From: Chara braunii
Taxonomy: Eukaryota; Streptophyta; Charophyceae; Charales; Characeae
Length of the DNA stretch: 28,243 nucleotides
Assembly (NCBI GenBank): GCA_003427395.1
Contig: BFEA01000058.1
Span: forward strand, 3,452,116-3,480,358
Reading direction: 5' to 3'
In this document: piece after piece, positions 18,589 to 27,430 of the stretch
How positions within the stretch are numbered: position 1 is the first letter of the stretch
Layout: each line of letters opens with the position of its first letter
Position numbers and translations under genes: made by a program
Notes under the pieces: generated by a model
The model's input: the letters and a program-made list of their open reading frames with translations, nothing else
Database searches by the model: none
What the model was told of the DNA's origin: nothing

Positions 18589-18672
18589 ACAGATAAATCA
18601 CTTCTTCAGGCCATCCCAAACAATACACAAACAGATAAATCACTTCTTCAGGTCATCCAAAACAACACACAA
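18589..18672. repeat. 42-bp tandem duplication
   Basis: ACAGATAAATCACTTCTTCA starts at 18589 and 18631; each copy continues GGYCATCC and ends ACACAAAC-like. Confidence 0.93.
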
Positions 18673-18898
18673 ACCCACCGTGAGGAAGCAAAAAACTTCG
18701 CTCTCCATCCATCGTTTCTATTAGAGGGCAGGAGTCAGCGAATTGTAGTCTTATACATATTTCAACTACATTGCTGACAACAGATCTGATTCTTTTCCAG
18801 GTTCATCATTCCCCCTTGCCCTAGACTCGACAAGACGACCTCCCAGTGGGGACTTCGCTGTAGTTTGAAAATCAGATCTCGATTTCAGATCCCACAAC

Positions 18899-18997
18899 GA
18901 CGGGGTGAGACTACAATTATGACAACACAACAGTAGACCAAGGTCGAGGGCAGGGGGCCAATAGACAGCGGTGACGGGGTGAGACTACAATTATGAC
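18899..18997. repeat. 25-bp direct repeat, 74-bp spacing
   Basis: GACGGGGTGAGACTACAATT followed by ATGAC occurs at 18899-18923 and 18973-18997, identical. Confidence 0.95.
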
Positions 18998-19020
18998 TAC
19001 CTAGGTGCGTTTCAGTGTCT

Positions 19021-19800
19021 GCCTGGCTCAGCAGGATCCATTGGTAAAACAAGCTCAACAGCACTGAATGGCAGAGCCACCATCAGGTAAACGCCATAAT
19101 CATCACAGCCAGTAGACAACGCCAAACGTTTTTTTAAACCAACGTATTAGGTCTGAAGTTCGGGCCTATAGCACACAGAGCAGTAGACAAAACACAGGCC
19201 AACAAACTACTCTCCCAGCACGCCTATTAGGTCAGGCCCGAAAACAGTGCGAGCATCCGACGGTGCTGACGAGCTCCCATTTGTCTAACAGGTGGGATGG
19301 AACCGCCGCTACCTTCTTCAACCACAATTGTCCGGTTCGCCCACTGGAGTCCTATTTCTCCTTGCAGGGTTCAGCTGGACTTTTCAGGAGGAAGTGGTGG
19401 GTCCACACTGAGACGACGGCTCGGAAATCGCTAAAGCTATCACTTCCAAGTAGCTAAACAATGATTCGAGTGGATCCTTAAAAATCAGTTAGTCATTGAG
19501 CTGTGTCCACTGCTCATCAGTAAATAAAACCATTCACGACTGACATATACTTGTTCTCACAGCACTGAACTGATTGCGACCGCCGCCAGCTGGCTGGCTG
19601 GGTCGAGGGATTGATGACATTCACACACGCAGCCGGAACTTTTTCAAATGAATCCGACCGCAGTTACAGCCATAGATTCAGTCAGAAAACCCTCGAGTAA
19701 GTGGAGTATACCCTGAGCTGCTCAGCCGCATTGGAACATAATTTTCGTCCTCTTTCATTCGCGAGTGAGCTGGTTTAATGTCATCCTCGCAGCTCCCTCC
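19021..19800 (+). repeat. Dispersed repeat, copy 2 (~0.8 kb)
   Basis: Starts CTGGCTCAGCAGGATCCATT and ends GAGTGAGCTGGTTTAATGTC ATCCTCGCAGC, matching copy 1 at 14600-15420 in order and orientation. Further shared string: AATCATCACAGCCAG. The middle part cannot be aligned by eye. Confidence 0.6.
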
Positions 19801-19930
19801 CTCTCCCATCCCGAATAAGAGAACAAACCCTAGTATAAGAAGACAAACCCTAATTTAAGAACCACCAATACATACTCTCTCCGACCTATGCACGCCTCTG
19901 TCCTATGAGCTGAGCAACGCTCAAGCCTAC
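19801..19930. other. Two telo-box-like AAACCCTA motifs
   Basis: ACAAACCCTAGTATAAGAAG is followed by ACAAACCCTAATTTAAGAAC. AAACCCTA is the plant telo-box string, but two copies in an ~20-bp duplication may be chance. Confidence 0.3.
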
Positions 19931-20220
19931 CGACAAAAAAGCCCTTTTCTTTCTGAACACAGTTTATTTCATTTCATCATACAACACTGAAACCCTGGTC
20001 CTCACAGTTGATTTCATTCCAACGCGCAACAATCGAACGTAAACTCGATGGCTCGCCACAGCTCTCGCTTCACCGTTCTAAGACAAAAAGCCCTTTTCTT
20101 TCTGAACACAGTTGATTTCATATCATCATACAACAGTGAGACCCTGGTCCTCACAGATGATTTCATTCCAACGACCAACAATCGGACGTAGACTCGATGG
20201 CTCGCCAGCTCTCAAAACTT
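19931..20220. repeat. 149-bp tandem duplication
   Basis: GCCCTTTTCTTTCTGAACAC starts at 19941 and 20090. Both units continue through CCTGGTCCTCACAG, TGATTTCATTCCAACG, AACAATCGRACGTARACTCG and ATGGCTCGCCA, with about 90% agreement by eye. Confidence 0.93.
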
Positions 20221-20253
20221 GTAAGGTCGAAACTCCGCATCTCCAGTATACCT

Positions 20254-20375
20254 ACTATCCGTGCTCACCCGAACAGAACGCCAGATCATTAGAGCTGCAT
20301 TTGGGGCGAGTTCAGTCCAGATGCAGATATAAATGACCAGGCGGTTTGCTTTATTCAGGTGAAGACGGGTAGAGT
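20254..20375 (-). mobile_element. MITE-like element, family 1, copy 2
   Basis: The left arm contains CACCCGAACAGAACGCCAGA, identical over CACCCGAACAGAACG to copy 1. The right arm is an imperfect inverted version (ATAAATGACCAGGCGG ... CAGGTGAAGACGGGTAG). The loop holds TTCAGTCCAG, the reverse complement of CTGGACTGAA in copy 1, so this copy is inverted relative to 1983-2094 and older or more diverged. No clear target duplication. Confidence 0.7.
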
Positions 20376-20406
20376 GAAACATAAAACTCGGCACATTTGG
20401 CCCTAG

Positions 20407-20545
20407 ACCTGGCGTAACGAAGCTGTCGACACGCACGTGTATGACATAGGCCTGGTGTAAGAACGCTATCAACACGCGACAGATGTATACTACTTGTGTG
20501 TGACATTGGCCTGACGTAACGAAGCTCCCGGTACGACCGACAACC
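20407..20545. repeat. Degenerate tandem repeat, three units of ~45-59 bp
   Basis: CCTGGCGTAACGAAGCTGTC (20407), CCTGGTGTAAGAACGCTATC (about 20451) and CCTGACGTAACGAAGCTCCC (about 20510) begin successive units. The first two are closed by a GTGTRTGACATDGG motif. Confidence 0.7.
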
Positions 20546-20614
20546 GACACCGAAATAAATGTGAGGACCGAATTTTGATAGAAATGCACGTTACAGAATC
20601 CCTTCATATAGCTA

Positions 20615-20786
20615 ATGGGTCTCGCCGCACGGCACACGAAACAAAAAGGAAACGAGTGCATCTGGCCACCAAAGGTGGCAAAATACACTCGTTACTATTT
20701 ATAGCAAACCGATTAACCTGGCCATTTTCTAGGGGAGGATACATTCGTTTCGTTCTCTGTTTCGTGTGCCGTGCCGCAACGCCCAA
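20615..20786. mobile_element. MITE-like element, family 2, copy 2 (172 bp)
   Basis: The left end is ATGGG followed by CCGCACGGCACACGAAACA from about 20625; the right end is TGTTTCGTGTGCCGTGCCGC then AACGCCCAAT. GCACGGCACACGAAACA is a perfect inverted match. Interior ACTATTTATAGCAAACCGAT, TGGCCATTTTC and ATTCGTTTCG match copy 1 at 12251-12403. Non-coding. Long TIRs with no obvious superfamily signature. Confidence 0.82.
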
Positions 20787-20870
20787 TATCACCATGCTCT
20801 CGTTTACATAACGTTACGGAGTACGTTCCCACACACTATTTAAAACACTAAAAAGAAATGGCATACGAAT

Positions 20871-21013
20871 CAACCCGGGAAAGTGCATACTCACAATGTC
20901 GACTTCCCTCGTCGACTTAACGACAGCTGCAGAGAAGCCCANCAACCCGGGAAAGTGCATACTCACAATGTCGACTTCCCTCGTCGACTTAACGACAGCT
21001 GCAGAGAAGCCCA
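20871..21013. repeat. Identical 71-bp direct repeat flanking a single N
   Basis: 20871-20941 and 20943-21013 are identical (start CAACCCGGGAAAGTGC, end AGAGAAGCCCA) and separated only by N at 20942. Exact identity around an N is typical of two overlapping contig ends that were joined without merging, so this is probably an assembly artefact. Confidence 0.9.
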
Positions 21014-22165
21014 GATTTTACCACCCAACAAAAAAAAAGGCAAAGCACTTCGGTCACGTTACTTCGTGCTCGTGGCAACCAACACACATGTGCCGACTAA
21101 CGATAGGGATTTCGCCCGCAATATATGCTGCCGGCGATACCGTCCCTATTCTTCTCCGGAGATATTATTACGAGAAACACCCACCCCAAGGGCCTTCTTA
21201 GATGCGGGACCATCAGCCTGGAATGCTCGTCACGATTAAGCAATAATAAGATACCTACCATGATTTTCAGAGCATCAATGCTTCATAAAAGGGGTTGCCA
21301 CAAATTGAGCTCAGACGAAACAAGTAGAGATAGAATAAAAAAGGGAAAAAAGGGAAGCGCAACTTGAGATTTGACAAACATGCGCAAAAGGCAGAACTCC
21401 TCACACGAGGAAACAGGACAAATTAACATTAATGAGAATGATTATATACTCATCCCAAGGAAAATCGCGCACGCAGAGGCCCGCACACACAAGACAGACG
21501 ACTGCAGATACCAGGACAAATTCAAAATTAATAGAGGGGGTGATATACTCGACTCGTTCCCTAGGAGACCAAGCACGCAACTTTAATAAGCAACTGACCT
21601 TCCGGGAACGCGTGATTGCCGCGTCTTGATTGAAAAGGCGTCGGACAGCATGCACCTGTGCGCTACCCAAGTCATTTGAAGTCTTCGTCGTAGTCCGTGT
21701 TCCAGTACTGCCATTTACTTAACCGAGGAACGACGTTGAATGAAGCGTTCACTCCGATGCGCACTGCTTCTACCCTTTCCACGAAGACGTCCAAACCTCA
21801 CTGTCAAGAGGCAACCGTAAAGCAGAGCCGAGAATCGCATCCCAACCACGCTTTATGCATCCAAATTATGCTTCACCTCCACAGTCTGAATTGCTTGCTT
21901 TTTCCACCGTCCATCAGATGCTTCTTCTCCGACCCGTAAACTCAAGTCGAGTACGTGTCGACCTCACCTCTTTCCTTCACGACTGCTAGAGAGAGAAAGA
22001 TTACTCGCTCCACAGTTTCCTTAAACGTGACTTGATCTCCTGATTGGACACAGGCAAGAAAAGAGAAGAGAAGACTCGGACGTCCAATCCTCCGGCGCCC
22101 TCACATTGTGTCTTCATAACGATTGCTTGCGAGACAGAGAGAGAGATTGCTTGTGGGTTTCCTGC
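21014..22165. other. Intergenic, 3' flank of the AAMP-like gene
   Basis: No domain-bearing frame. A short direct repeat, GATTGCTTG with adjoining GAGA sequence (about 22121 and 22145), lies just downstream of the WD40 gene. No canonical AATAAA was seen within about 250 bp of that stop codon on the minus strand. Confidence 0.5.
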
Positions 22166-23386
22166 CTAGGAGCAAGAGAACACTCGCACCGTCCCGTCAT
22201 CTGAACCGGAAACGACCACGTCGCCATCCTTACTGACAGCGAGATCATAGATCGTCTTTCGATGGCCGAGGAATGTCCTCTGCACTTTGCCGGTCCTCGC
22301 GTCCCACAGCTGCACTTTCGCGTTCACACCCGCCGTGTAAATCAGTGGAGACGAAGGGTGCCAGATCAGTCTGGTCACACCCTCGTCGTGCTCACAGGCA
22401 TTTCTTACTGACAGCGTCTGCAGGTCCCAGATCAGGACTTTCCCATCCATGGAACCCGAAGCGGCCATCGGGAGTTCAGGGCATATGCGAATGCATTCCA
22501 CCGACTTGTTGTGTCCGACGAGAGAACCGACCACCTTCCCACTCTGCAGCTGACTCACTTTGACTGAACCATCGGTGGAGCCTGTGACGACCAGCGACGA
22601 GTTGGAGGAGACATCAAGACACGTCAGCCCCTCAGCATGGAAAGCGTGTCCTTGAATGACCATGCTGGTCTCGGCCGTCTTCGGATTCCATAGCCTTAGG
22701 CTGCCGTCCGCAGATCCAGTACACACTAGCTGTCCGTTTGGCGTGAATCGCCCACATGTGACCGAGCCGCCATGTCCCGAAAACACCTGCATGCACTTGC
22801 CGTTATCGGCGTTCCACATCCATATCGTCCCGTCCTCGGACCCTGCAACCACCACAGGTCCTCTCGGATGCCACGATACAAACTCGATGCCCTCACCCGG
22901 ACCTTCCAAGCGGTGTTTCAGAGATCCCAACTGTGTGTCCCAAACGAGCACAGACCCATCAAGCCCACCGCTCGCTAACAAACTGCCATCCTCGCTAAAC
23001 GACAAGGCAGATACTGAATCCGTGTGACCCTTCAGCTGCTTGGACGACGAAGAGCTTTCACAGATCTTCCATAGGTACGCGACGTCATCCCCGCCTCCGG
23101 AAGCAATCATGCCTCCCGTGCTGCACGAGACAGAGTAAACCGAGTCCGTATGCGCCTTGAAAACCTCCACTGCATCGTCCCTCTCCGGCTCGTATTCCAC
23201 CTCCTCGCCCTCTCCCTCCTCCCCCTCATCTTCGTCTTCATCGTTCTCGCTGTCCCGGTCAGGCAAGGTCTCCTCGTCAATCGGCACATCTTCCACTATA
23301 TCGTCCGCGTCGATGAACACAGCGTCTTCGAAATTGGCATCATCATCGTCATCGTCACGCTCAATAATTCCTCCCGGACGTGCCAT
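22166..23386 (-). CDS. AAMP: WD40-repeat protein, AAMP-like
   Basis: Intact 406-aa intronless frame from ATG 23386-23384 (context AGAATGGCA, a good plant start) to TAG at 22168-22166. The N-terminus is acidic (FEDAVFIDADD ... DEDEDEGEEGEGEE, residues to about 70). About eight WD40 repeats follow, each ending in a WD-like dipeptide: AYLWK, VLVWD, IWMWN, LRLWN, VKVSQ (degenerate), VLIWD, VQLWD, VRVFS. Features such as GHAFHAEGLTCLDVSSNSSL and GGGDDVAYLWK are characteristic of plant angio-associated migratory cell protein homologues. The yeast relative Sqt1 chaperones a 60S ribosomal protein, so a cytosolic scaffold role in ribosome assembly is plausible but inferred. Length fits the family. No intron, poly(A) tail or target duplication indicates retroposition. 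Upstream DNA on its strand is GA- and CA/TG-repeat rich. Confidence 0.93.
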   Translation of the reverse strand: MARPGGIIERDDDDDDANFEDAVFIDADDIVEDVPIDEETLPDRDSENDEDEDEGEEGEGEEVEYEPERDDAVEVFKAHTDSVYSVSCSTGGMIASGGGDDVAYLWKICESSSSSKQLKGHTDSVSALSFSEDGSLLASGGLDGSVLVWDTQLGSLKHRLEGPGEGIEFVSWHPRGPVVVAGSEDGTIWMWNADNGKCMQVFSGHGGSVTCGRFTPNGQLVCTGSADGSLRLWNPKTAETSMVIQGHAFHAEGLTCLDVSSNSSLVVTGSTDGSVKVSQLQSGKVVGSLVGHNKSVECIRICPELPMAASGSMDGKVLIWDLQTLSVRNACEHDEGVTRLIWHPSSPLIYTAGVNAKVQLWDARTGKVQRTFLGHRKTIYDLAVSKDGDVVVSGSDDGTVRVFSCS

Positions 23387-23596
23387 TCTTCTCAATCACG
23401 ATCTTATTTCAATTGACCGGTCGAAAGGTAATATCAGTGGACTGCCGAACACTCTGCACAGAACACGGGGAAAACACATCAGAGAGCTATGCCCGAGATC
23501 AAATCAATATCACTAAGGTACAGGTATGGCCAGTGTGTTTACGGCCACACTTTCAGAATCAATTGCATCTAGTACGTCTGCGACACTGTGACCACG

Positions 23597-23600
<4 letters not shown>
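23387..23600 (-). other. 5' flank of the AAMP-like gene
   Basis: Putative promoter and 5' UTR on the minus strand. No clear TATA box in minus orientation; TATAAAA at about 23698-23704 reads on the plus strand. Nothing further can be assigned. Confidence 0.35.

Positions 23601-23635
<35 letters not shown>
23601..23635. repeat. (CA)n microsatellite
   Basis: About 17 CA units about 215 bp upstream of the AAMP-like start codon. Confidence 0.97.
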
Positions 23636-23636
<1 letters not shown>

Positions 23637-23769
23637 ACATCACACCACATCATTCGTTCATGTCCGTTACAAAACTTGATCGTTCACCTTTTCTCCTATA
23701 AAATCGTGCGTTCAAAAACTGTTCATCATTCAAGTGACGTGCATGCCTGTGCGTGCAAGCCACCAACAA

Positions 23770-23773
<4 letters not shown>

Positions 23774-23860
<87 letters not shown>

Positions 23861-23861
23861 N

Positions 23862-23951
<90 letters not shown>
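23774..23951. repeat. Compound (CT)n(CA)n microsatellite with an N
   Basis: CT repeat 23774-23910, broken only by N at 23861, then CA repeat 23911-23951. Length of the CT part is unreliable because of the N. On the minus strand it is a GA/TG tract about 0.4 kb upstream of the AAMP-like gene; GA repeats can bind plant GAGA-type (BPC) factors, but no such role is shown here. Confidence 0.97.
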
Positions 23952-23956
<5 letters not shown>

Positions 23957-24534
23957 TACAGAACAATAACAAAGACACGCATGCAGGAGCACAACCTCGA
24001 TTTCGCGTGCTCCACGGTCCAAGGACAGAACAGTAGTATCGCATCCCCACAACGCTCAGCCAAGGACGTATTAAAGCATAACGGAGAAACCGACAACGCA
24101 CTTCGACAACCAACAAATAGGCTACCGACACGACAGCGGCATGCGAACAATCCAAAGGCAGCCACATTAGAAAGCAACACAGAAGAATCGGAAACATCCT
24201 CAGAACAATACAAGGGACACCAGCGATAGATAGCCTTACCTGTACACGGCAACTCGCAGGCGTGAGAGAAGACCACGACGGCGAAAGAAGAGAAAATATA
24301 CATCTGCCGGGGAAGACAACCGAGCACCGCCGCGTCTCCGGCAGCGGGCACGTAGCCGCCTAATACAAACACTGTCCGCGACGGGAGTTAATAACATTTT
24401 CCCCTTCGCCTACTTTGATACATGATACATTGCCAGCTCTAACCTCGCCTGCTGGAGCTTCACTCTGGCATGCCCAGCAAACCTCACCGCGCCGCGGGCA
24501 AAGATCACGTACGACATCCGAACGTGAATTCGCC
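23952..24534. other. Intergenic, no gene seen
   Basis: Spacer between the compound microsatellite and the foldback element. Apparent long frames overlap the repeat and have no recognisable domain. Confidence 0.5.
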
Positions 24535-24749
24535 CAATATTTGGGCGCCCCGAGACTCTTACCACAATTCCCTCCGAGCTGGGGCCAGGTCCCACTAGAT
24601 GGTGTTCTTCATTTCGGGCCATGGATCTGTGTATTCCCGCCACAATCAGAGGTCAAGAATGAACAACACACGCCAGTGGGACCTGGCCCCAGGTTGCTGC
24701 CGCGCGACGAACATTAGGGAGATAGGTATGACGTGGGCGCCAAATATTG
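24535..24749. mobile_element. Foldback/MITE-like inverted-repeat element (~215 bp)
   Basis: The ends CCAATATTTGGGCGCC (24535) and GGCGCCAAATATTG (to 24749) are imperfect inverted matches. Deeper in, CTGGGGCCAGGTCCCACT (24579-24596) and AGTGGGACCTGGCCCCAG (24675-24692) are perfect 18-bp inverted arms, with weaker pairing continuing to about 24613 and 24658. The arms are therefore about 75-80 bp with a mismatched central section. No coding capacity. No clear target duplication. Confidence 0.75.
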
Positions 24750-24804
24750 TATTTTTGCCTGGCGCCGCCAGCCATCTTGTCTTGGCCCGGTAGGCCGAGC
24801 CCCT

Positions 24805-24879
24805 GGCTTGCAGAAAATGAAGTCGTCTCCACCAGTACACGGCCCCGGCTTTGCAGAAAGTGAACTCGTCCCCACCACC
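24805..24879. repeat. ~42-bp direct repeat
   Basis: GGCTTGCAGAAAATGAAGTC...CACCAG at 24805 and GGCTTTGCAGAAAGTGAACT...CACCAC at 24847. Confidence 0.8.
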
Positions 24880-25038
24880 GAAAAAGTCGGCCTTGGGGAA
24901 GGCCCTCAGTGCAACGTGGGATACGTGGGATGAAGCCGATGGGACCAAGGAAAAGGGCCAGATGGACTGCAAGATTTCCTTCCTGTTTGTTATGCCGTGC
25001 AGGTGTTTACGGATGGACTGCAGAAGGGGCAGATGGAC

Positions 25039-25423
25039 TTTTTTTTTTTTAATTACAAAAATGCGAAACGAGGCCGGGGACCTCACAATTCAACCCGGAG
25101 GTATCTGACAGCTTGCCTGCGGAACTCCCACTACCAAGTTCCTGAACTAATAACTAAGTCTAGTCTTGAAAAACTTGCAATTCGTTTGGAAGGATGCAAA
25201 GGCCGAACGAAAATTAACTTGTCTGTTCTAACCTACTTCTGCGACTAGCACGGCGCAGAGGACTGGGTCCATGGTTTACGGACACTCACCTAAAGGTCTA
25301 CTGCGGCCTTGTTGAACCGAGTGTCCTGGTTCTCGGAAGGCTCAGACTAACTAATGCATCTCTGTAGGATCGAGTACCCAGATCCTGCAGAGGGGCCCAC
25401 TCTAACTACTGAGTACCTGTCTC
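25039..25423 (-). other. LINE-B 3' untranslated tail and poly(A)
   Basis: Minus-strand tail ending GGTTGAATTGTGAGGTCCCC, then GGCCTCGTTTCGC, TAATT and A12. The block CAAGCTGTCAGATACCTCCG aligns with the LINE-A tail (GAAGCTGCCAGGATAACTCC). Confidence 0.75.
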
Positions 25424-27030
25424 TCACTGCGGCTCCTCCCGTACCCATTTCAAGATTATCAGACCCTTTCTTGAGTGGACTCCGGCCAGCTGATGATTTT
25501 TTGCCCAGGTGTGGAGGAACCATCGTAGCTGACGTCTGCTTCCCTTGCCCGACTTTGCCTTGCGTCTCCAGTCTGCCCAAATAGCATGCTCTAATCCTTT
25601 CTTGATATGACGCTTTGTTTCCAGATCCGAGAACGGTCATTTCTGGAACCTCGACCTGTTCCTGTCTGCCCAAATCGTTTCACAGATCAGACCCCTCACC
25701 ACATGTGCTATGTTTCCCCAGCCTCTTCGCCCCACGACATCAGGCGGGAGAAAACCAAGCAGCACCCATCTTTTGTCCTCCCACTCCACTCCCTGGCCCC
25801 CCAACGCCTTCCAGTGGTAGGCCCACCACTTCCAGATTCTCTTGGAGGCGGGGCACTCTCACCACAAGTTTTTGGTAGACTCAAACGGCCATCTGCACCT
25901 TGTGCATGTCAAGCTTACTACCATGCCTTTGCTCGTGAGCCATACCGCTGAGGGGGTTACCATCAGCGAAAGCATTCATAGCAGGCTTACCTGTTTCCCG
26001 TTTGGAATGGAAGTTAGAGTTTTCCACAATCTCTCAAACTCGGTTGAAACATTCGAGAGATCTTCGTCCCAGATTGCCTGCCAATGTGGTATTGCCACCT
26101 GAGCTGGTGACTTGAACTTGTGGGCGTATTGACAGTACCCCGCTGAGATCGAGTAGTTATGAAGACTCAGCGTACCTTCCTCTGCTGAGTGTGGAGTCCA
26201 ACCCCAGGCCGCTGGGTCGATGCACAATTGGTTGAGCGGGAGTTTGCCCACCCATGTAAGAACACACACTGTCGGTGTTCTATTCTTCGTCATCAGCACT
26301 CGTGCTTGAGCGGGGTTGTCCCAGAGCTGCGCAGTGTCTTCCTCTACTAATGTCAGTGTGTTCAGAGGGCCTTCATTCTTCCGTTTCTCAATCCGCCTGA
26401 AGCCACTAGGTAGGATTTCCAGTAGCTTCCACAGTTCCTTGCCGCCCCCCTCTTGGTTAGGAACGTACCAGGTTCCTGCTAGGTCTAACCCCTCTGGGCC
26501 CAGAATGGTGAGTCAGTCTTGTGGGATTGTGTTGAGCAGTTTCCTCCAGTTCTCTTTTACTCTCTACAGACCTCTGAGTGCAGTTTTCAGTTCCTCCATT
26601 ACTTTCCATCCTCCCAGGAGCGACGACCACAGGTCTGCTATTCTCACGATTCCCCTCCTGACCCATGCTTGTCCAAAGATTCCAGTGGATCCATCCGCTG
26701 GGAAGACTTGGCCTGCTTGGTCTATGATTGTCGGATTCTTTAACAGCAACTGGTTTAATACTTCCTCCCTTGTGGATGGAGGAGTCTGCATATCCGACGG
26801 GGCCCGGTTCCACGCTCGCCGGATTGGTTCCCATAATTTGGACTTGAGCTTCTTTTTGCAGAAAGAAGGTGTGAAAAAGCAAGCCCAAACGTCATGGGGC
26901 CTGCTCATCTTCCATTCGCCCATCAGGATGCGCTCAGCCACTACTACTCACTGTTCACGAGACTTCATGGTGGCGATCTTGGCCACCCAGTTCCGCAGTT
27001 GGGTCTGGTTCCTACGGCCTGGGTCCAGCA
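25424..27030 (-). pseudogene. LINE-B post-RT region and zf-RVT, broken only by nonsense codons
   Basis: From about 27030 to the natural stop at 25426-25424 one frame can be followed through AERILMGEWKMSRPHDVWAC, KLWEPIRRAWN, VFPADGSTGIFG, WRKLLNTIPQD, LAGTWYVPNQEGGGKELWKL, LMTKNRTPTVCVLTWVGKLP, then the zf-RVT finger (CTRC...LW-stop-ECPASKRIW) and IWADRNRSRFQ ... AIWADWRRK. It contains in-frame stops TGA 26950-26948, TAG 26566-26564, TGA 26515-26513, TGA 25978-25976, TGA 25861-25859 and TGA 25639-25637, and no frameshift. Most stops sit where Arg (CGA), Gln (CAG) or Trp (TGG) would be expected, so C-to-T decay at methylated cytosines is a likely cause. Confidence 0.85.
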
Positions 27031-27033
27031 GAC

Positions 27034-27429
27034 CTAGTTCTCCTTTGTCTCCATAGCAACCTTGGATATGAACCCTTCAGTGATCTGGGCCCGAGGTTTC
27101 CATAGAAACCGAGCCACCAGTCTTCTGACCGCTCTGATCACACCTGTCGCTAGCTCCCTGACTGTTGATACAAACCAGAGGACTGAGAACAAGGTCACAT
27201 TCGCGACTAGATCCCTACCCAACAGGGACAAGTGCCAAGTGTTTCCCCACATTCTCAGTTTGTCTGCAATCCGCTGCTGTAGCAAGACGCCTTGAGATGA
27301 TGCTTTGATCTGCAGGTTGATCAACACGCCTAAGAATTTTTCTTTTTCCCCATTCTCCACCCTCTTCATTCCCCATTCCACCTGCAGTGAGAACTGTGCT
27401 GGCACCAGGTAGGTGGACTTGTTCCAGTT
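27034..27429 (-). pseudogene. LINE-B reverse transcriptase C-terminal (thumb) fragment
   Basis: Reads NWNKSTYLVPAQFSLQVEWG ... KEKFLGVLINL ... LLQQRIADKLRMWGNTWHLS then LLGRDLVANVTLFSVLWFVS and LWKPRAQITEGFISKVAMET. It matches the same part of LINE-A (ERFLGVQVAL ... LSLYGRVLVINGDLF ... KFIWKPFAREES). The catalytic palm with its ADD motif is upstream of the truncation and absent. The frame closes at about 27034; one frameshift leads into the rest of ORF2 (GELGLLDPGRRNQTQLRNWV). Confidence 0.85.
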
Positions 27430-27430
27430 A

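Larger units (their letters stand above)
25039..27430 (-). mobile_element. 5'-truncated L1-type LINE (LINE-B)
   Basis: Minus-strand non-LTR element. Its 3' end is a poly(A) seen as T12 at 25039-25050 on the plus strand, its ORF2 ends with TGA at 25426-25424, and its 5' end lies within the RT domain near 27430, where coding similarity (NWNKSTYLVP...) starts abruptly. Truncation from the 5' end is the usual outcome of target-primed insertion. RT thumb, post-RT region and zf-RVT finger occur in the same order as in LINE-A, and the tail block CTCCGGGTTGAATTGTGAGG is shared. Unlike LINE-A, its tail goes straight from GGTCCCCGG to CCTCG with no palindrome. No convincing target duplication was found. 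Confidence 0.88.

Noticed and set aside
19820-19860. Telo-box regulatory element
   Set aside because: Two AAACCCTA strings in a small duplication with no gene nearby; listed only as motif-like.
20212-20688. 158-aa minus-strand frame
   Set aside because: Overlaps a MITE and degenerate tandem repeats; no recognisable domain.
23650-24372. 240-aa minus-strand frame
   Set aside because: An Arg-Glu run from the GA repeat with an N inside; no conserved sequence around it.
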